Assembly (NCBI RefSeq): GCF_900110415.1
Contig: NZ_FODR01000007.1
Location: 248,001-312,000 of the forward strand
DNA from: Mucilaginibacter sp. OK283
GTDB lineage: Bacteria > Bacteroidota > Bacteroidia > Sphingobacteriales > Sphingobacteriaceae
Length of the DNA stretch: 64,000 bases
Reading direction: 5' to 3'
The position numbers and the translations under genes were made by a program. The notes under the pieces were generated by a model. That model was not told where the DNA came from and did not search any database. It was given only the letters and a program-made list of their open reading frames with translations. This document shows positions 61,347 through 64,000 of the stretch, in pieces. The stretch's first letter is position 1. The number at the start of each line of letters is the position of its first letter.

Positions 61347-61730
61347 TCACTCGCCTTCAAAAAAGTCTATTAATCCGCCAAAGTAGCTATGGGTCCAGCC
61401 ATCGGCAATGTCGTCAAAATCCTCATCGGGTATGTTGGTATGCCTAACTTCGGCAGATGTGCCTTGTTTATCGGGGTGTAGTTTTATGGTAACTATTGAA
61501 TCGTCTGATTTACCTTCAAAATACCATTGCTGTACAATTTTTTTGCCGGGCTCAAATTCTATGTTTTTACCGACAATGCTGCCATCCCACATAGAGAATT
61601 CCGAACCTGGTTCGGTACTCATTTGAGCTGTTTCACCTGTCCATAACTCAATAGTGACGGGATTGGTAAGGGCCATATAAATTTCGTCGGGCGTTGCCGG
61701 TATGCTGTAGTATTTTTTAAAATCTTTCAC
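61347..61730 (-). CDS. SRPBCC/AHSA1-domain protein
   Basis: This 127-residue protein fits the START-like fold of activator of Hsp90 ATPase homologue domain proteins: YYSIPATPDEIYMALTNP at the start, ELWTGETAQMSTEPGSEFSM, FEPGKKIVQQWYFEGKSDD and a C-terminal helix GWTHSYFGGLIDFFEGE. Such proteins bind hydrophobic ligands or have no known role. It lies 23 bases after the stop of the acetate transporter on the same strand and could be co-transcribed with it. Confidence 0.85.
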   Translation of the reverse strand: MKDFKKYYSIPATPDEIYMALTNPVTIELWTGETAQMSTEPGSEFSMWDGSIVGKNIEFEPGKKIVQQWYFEGKSDDSIVTIKLHPDKQGTSAEVRHTNIPDEDFDDIADGWTHSYFGGLIDFFEGE

Positions 61731-61753
61731 CTGCGCAATTTAGCAAGATTATT

Positions 61754-62344
61754 TTAAACGTTTACAGGGCCTATTGGTAATACCACACGACCGTAAACCT
61801 CATTTAGCACATTGGCAATACCAGTGTATATAGCCGATGCGCCGCAAATAATACCCTCATAGCCAGCCAAATGTTTAATAGTAGGATTGCCTGTTGCATC
61901 GCCTGCCACTAATAAAAAGAACAATATGGTTAACGATCCAAAAACAAACTGCAATGCGCGGTTCAATTTTAAGGTACCAAAAAACAAAAGCAAGGTGAAT
62001 ACTCCCCAAACTGATAAATAAGCACACATAGCGCCTTCAGATGCTGCTGTAGCCCAGCCCAGTTTTGGCATTACAATAAGGCCAACTAACGATAGCCAGA
62101 AAAATCCGTACGATGTAAATGCAGTTAGCCCGAATGTGTTATTCTTTTTTGCCTCAATAACGCCCGCAATAACCTGTGCCAGGCCGCCGTAAAAAATGCC
62201 CATGGCCAATATCATGCCATTCATTTCAAAAAAGCCGGCGTTATGGATGTTTAACAAAACGGTGGTCATACCGAAGGCGCAAAGCCCAAGCGGCGCCGGA
62301 TTAGCGATGCCATCCTTTACAGGGGCAGGTGTAGTAGGGATCAT
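61754..62344 (-). CDS. Acetate uptake transporter of the GPR1/FUN34/YaaH (SatP) family
   Basis: This 196-residue inner-membrane protein has six hydrophobic helices and the N-terminal family motif NPAPLGLCAFG. FYGGLAQVIAGVIEAKKNNTFG and FTSYGFFWLSL are also typical. E. coli SatP carries acetate and succinate with protons. The length is normal. It is divergent from gpmA with about 100 bases between the starts. Confidence 0.9.
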   Translation of the reverse strand: MIPTTPAPVKDGIANPAPLGLCAFGMTTVLLNIHNAGFFEMNGMILAMGIFYGGLAQVIAGVIEAKKNNTFGLTAFTSYGFFWLSLVGLIVMPKLGWATAASEGAMCAYLSVWGVFTLLLFFGTLKLNRALQFVFGSLTILFFLLVAGDATGNPTIKHLAGYEGIICGASAIYTGIANVLNEVYGRVVLPIGPVNV

Positions 62345-62424
62345 ATTGGTTTAGTATTAGTTGGTTTATAACGCAAGCTAAGTGATTTATGAATATTTTA
62401 CAATTTTATTTACAACTCTGCACT

Positions 62425-62432
62425 TACTTTTG
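62425..62432 (+). promoter_or_regulatory. Bacteroidota -7 box of gpmA
   Basis: TACTTTTG matches TAnnTTTG and lies 17 bases before ATG 62449. It also argues against the earlier in-frame ATG at 62389, which would be upstream of the promoter. Confidence 0.5.
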
Positions 62433-62448
62433 CGTTAAGCAAATACCT

Positions 62449-63138
62449 ATGCAAAAAATAGTATTGATACGCCACGGCGAAAGTATTTTTAATCTCGAAA
62501 ACCGTTTTACCGGTTGGGAAGATGTCGATTTGTCTGAAAATGGCTATCAGCAAGCCCACAAAGCAGGGCAAATCCTTAAAAAAAATGGTTATAACTTTGA
62601 TGTCGGTTTTACTTCGTATTTAAAGCGATCAATTAAAACCATGCATTTTATATTGGAGGAGTTGGATCATTTATGGATTCCGGTTGAAAAATCATGGCGG
62701 CTTAATGAACGTTTTTATGGCGCGTTACAGGGAATGAACAAAGATGAAGCCATAGCCAAATACGGTGCCGAACAGGTTCAAAAATGGCGGCGCGACCCCA
62801 ATGAACACCCGCCTGCTGTTACCCGCGATGATCCACGGTTTCCCGGTCACGATTTGCGCTATAAAAATTTAACAGATCGCGAGCTACCACTCACCGAAAA
62901 CCTTAGCGAGACAATGGATAGAGTATTGCCCTTTTGGAACGAAACCATTGTAAGTGCCTTGCGCCGCAACCAAAAGGTAATTGTGGTTGCCCACGGCAAT
63001 AGCCTGCGTTCATTAATTAAATACATAGATTGCCTTACCGATGAGCAGGTGACTCAACTTGAAATCCCCACAGCCACACCCTGGGTTTATGAACTGGACC
63101 ACGGGTTAAACCAGATAAGGCATTATTATTTAGATTGA
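62449..63138 (+). CDS. gpmA: 2,3-bisphosphoglycerate-dependent phosphoglycerate mutase
   Basis: This 229-residue glycolytic enzyme interconverts 3- and 2-phosphoglycerate. The phosphohistidine motif LIRHGESIFNLENRFTGW is at the N-terminus, followed by RLNERFYGALQGMNKDEAIAKYG in parts and the second catalytic His in VVAHGNSLRSLIKY. An ATG 60 bases upstream (62389) would add 20 residues not expected in the family and would lie before the promoter box, so 62449 is chosen. Confidence 0.93.
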   Translation: MQKIVLIRHGESIFNLENRFTGWEDVDLSENGYQQAHKAGQILKKNGYNFDVGFTSYLKRSIKTMHFILEELDHLWIPVEKSWRLNERFYGALQGMNKDEAIAKYGAEQVQKWRRDPNEHPPAVTRDDPRFPGHDLRYKNLTDRELPLTENLSETMDRVLPFWNETIVSALRRNQKVIVVAHGNSLRSLIKYIDCLTDEQVTQLEIPTATPWVYELDHGLNQIRHYYLD

Positions 63139-63221
63139 GATTTGATTTTCATGGAGATATGCAGCGTATTTGTTTATCTTAGTCGTCCCGATTAACTATA
63201 AACCATACGCTAAAACAAAAA

Positions 63222-63707
63222 ATGAAGAAGTCTGATATTTATGAAATAACCATAAAGATACTTGGTGTTTACCTGTTGGTTTCCAACCTATCCAAAGTTC
63301 CCGGTTTTTTTACCTTTTTAAAAACGTTTAATGCTCTTTCAGGCTCCGACCATGCTTCTGAGCAAATGAACCTTTTTTGGCTAAATATCATAAACTTTAT
63401 TTTTATGCTGGCCTTGTCTATTTTTTTAATAGCCGGTACGAAGTTGATTACCAGGGCGGTTACTAATGCAACAGATAAGCAAGAAAATATAAAACTGTTT
63501 GCTGATAGAAAAGTGATATACGAGATAGCACTTATTATCATCGGTGGCCTGCTTATTGTTAATAACGTTCCTGATTTGCTGTACCGCATATACAACATGT
63601 CCAGCGAAAACGATAAAAACGCGGTAATATCATCGATAACGAGAGTATTTGTAGGTATTTTAGCAGTTGCCTTTGGTAAGCGTATTGCTATTTTTTTTGC
63701 GAAGTAA
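63222..63707 (+). CDS. Small membrane protein of unknown function
   Basis: This 161-residue protein has four predicted membrane helices: around residues 10-30, 50-72, 100-118 and 138-157. No family motif is recognised. It begins 83 bases after gpmA in the same direction and ends just before a strong terminator. Composition is like its neighbours. Confidence 0.7.
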   Translation: MKKSDIYEITIKILGVYLLVSNLSKVPGFFTFLKTFNALSGSDHASEQMNLFWLNIINFIFMLALSIFLIAGTKLITRAVTNATDKQENIKLFADRKVIYEIALIIIGGLLIVNNVPDLLYRIYNMSSENDKNAVISSITRVFVGILAVAFGKRIAIFFAK

Positions 63708-63727
63708 TAAGCGGATACTAAATCCAT

Positions 63728-63765
63728 ACAAATAAGAGAGGCCCGGACGGGCCTCTCTTATTTGT
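63728..63765. terminator. Strong bidirectional terminator
   Basis: ACAAATAAGAGAGGCCC, a 4-base loop and GGGCCTCTCTTATTTGT form a perfect 17-bp stem between convergent genes, with A/T tracts on both sides. Confidence 0.9.
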
Positions 63766-63812
63766 AAACTCAATAAAGTAGATTTAATATACATTGACGC
63801 GCTGAAGCCCGC

Positions 63813-64000
63813 TTATACTGATGCCAGGCTAACCCCGGTAAGCTGACCAGCAAATGCAACAAATGCCTTTCCTTCAGCTATTTGCGATTGGTTATCAATC
63901 AGGTTTTGTAAATTAACTTTTCCAATCACAAATTTATAATCACCTGAGTAATAGCGCTCTTTTATGGATATAAATTTCAAATCTTCTACCAAACGTTCGT
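63813..64000 (-). CDS. 3' end of an unidentified gene entering from beyond the window
   Basis: An open frame from the window end to TAA at 63813-63815 encodes the last 62 residues of a protein (SIKERYYSGDYKFVIGKVN ... LTGVSLASV). No motif is recognised and the gene is cut at its 5' side. Support is the uninterrupted frame, the convergent orientation to the previous gene and the terminator just beyond its stop. Confidence 0.5.
   Translation of the reverse strand, partial: ERLVEDLKFISIKERYYSGDYKFVIGKVNLQNLIDNQSQIAEGKAFVAFAGQLTGVSLASV

Noticed and set aside
62389..62448. Longer gpmA start at 62389
   Set aside because: It adds 20 residues not typical of the family and lies upstream of the promoter box at 62425.

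Overview
The window comes from a free-living, polysaccharide-degrading member of the Bacteroidota. Sphingobacteriaceae, probably Mucilaginibacter or a close relative, is the best guess, but only from gene content and style. The signs are two SusC/SusD pairs, a hybrid two-component sensor, a type IX secretion (gliding-type) C-terminal sorting domain, formylglycine-dependent sulfatases, -7 promoter boxes of the Bacteroidota type TAnnTTTG, and few Shine-Dalgarno sites. No rRNA, tRNA, CRISPR array, insertion sequence or prophage was seen.

Region 1 (1-19345) is a glycan utilisation locus. A hybrid two-component sensor-regulator on the minus strand, cut by the window start, faces a susC-susD-DUF3823 operon. 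Next come secreted hydrolases: GH2, GH127-type beta-L-arabinofuranosidase, a GH43-like propeller enzyme, a sialidase-fold (GH33/GH93-like) enzyme, a GH5-like clan A enzyme and a 700-residue protein that resembles a degenerate PHP-type metallohydrolase. The set suggests a branched plant glycan containing arabinose, such as arabinan, arabinogalactan or a pectic side chain. Region 2 (19346-24135) holds nagA, a LacI-family regulator and a sodium/solute symporter. Three similar CG-centred operator candidates suggest one small sugar regulon.

Region 3 (24327-40438) has an Rpn-type nuclease and then a symmetric block. A tldE-tldD pair, an RDD membrane protein and a DUF4159 protein are on the minus strand. 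MoxR ATPase, DUF58, a BatA-type protein, two large membrane proteins and a second tldD-tldE pair are on the plus strand. The two tldD copies are close paralogues in mirror-image positions.

Region 4 (40919-50880) has a GH16 beta-glucanase, a giant Ig-like repeat protein with a type IX sorting domain, and a SWIM/SNF2 helicase.

Region 5 (50881-61050) is the most interesting part. An operon of susC, susD, two CAPTR-type sulfatases and their formylglycine-generating enzyme contains no glycoside hydrolase. A perfect Bacteroidota -7 box precedes a 30-codon open reading frame, too short for usual gene calling, whose product ends in MCCYCCCW. After it comes a 269-base untranslated stretch with mutually exclusive stems around the Cys codons and a perfect 11-bp hairpin. 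I read this as a cysteine-sensing leader peptide that switches on sulfate-ester scavenging when sulfur is short.

Region 6 (61050-64000) contains an SRPBCC protein, an acetate transporter, phosphoglycerate mutase, a small membrane protein and the 3' end of an unidentified gene. Dispersed intergenic repeats are scattered through the window and are listed separately.
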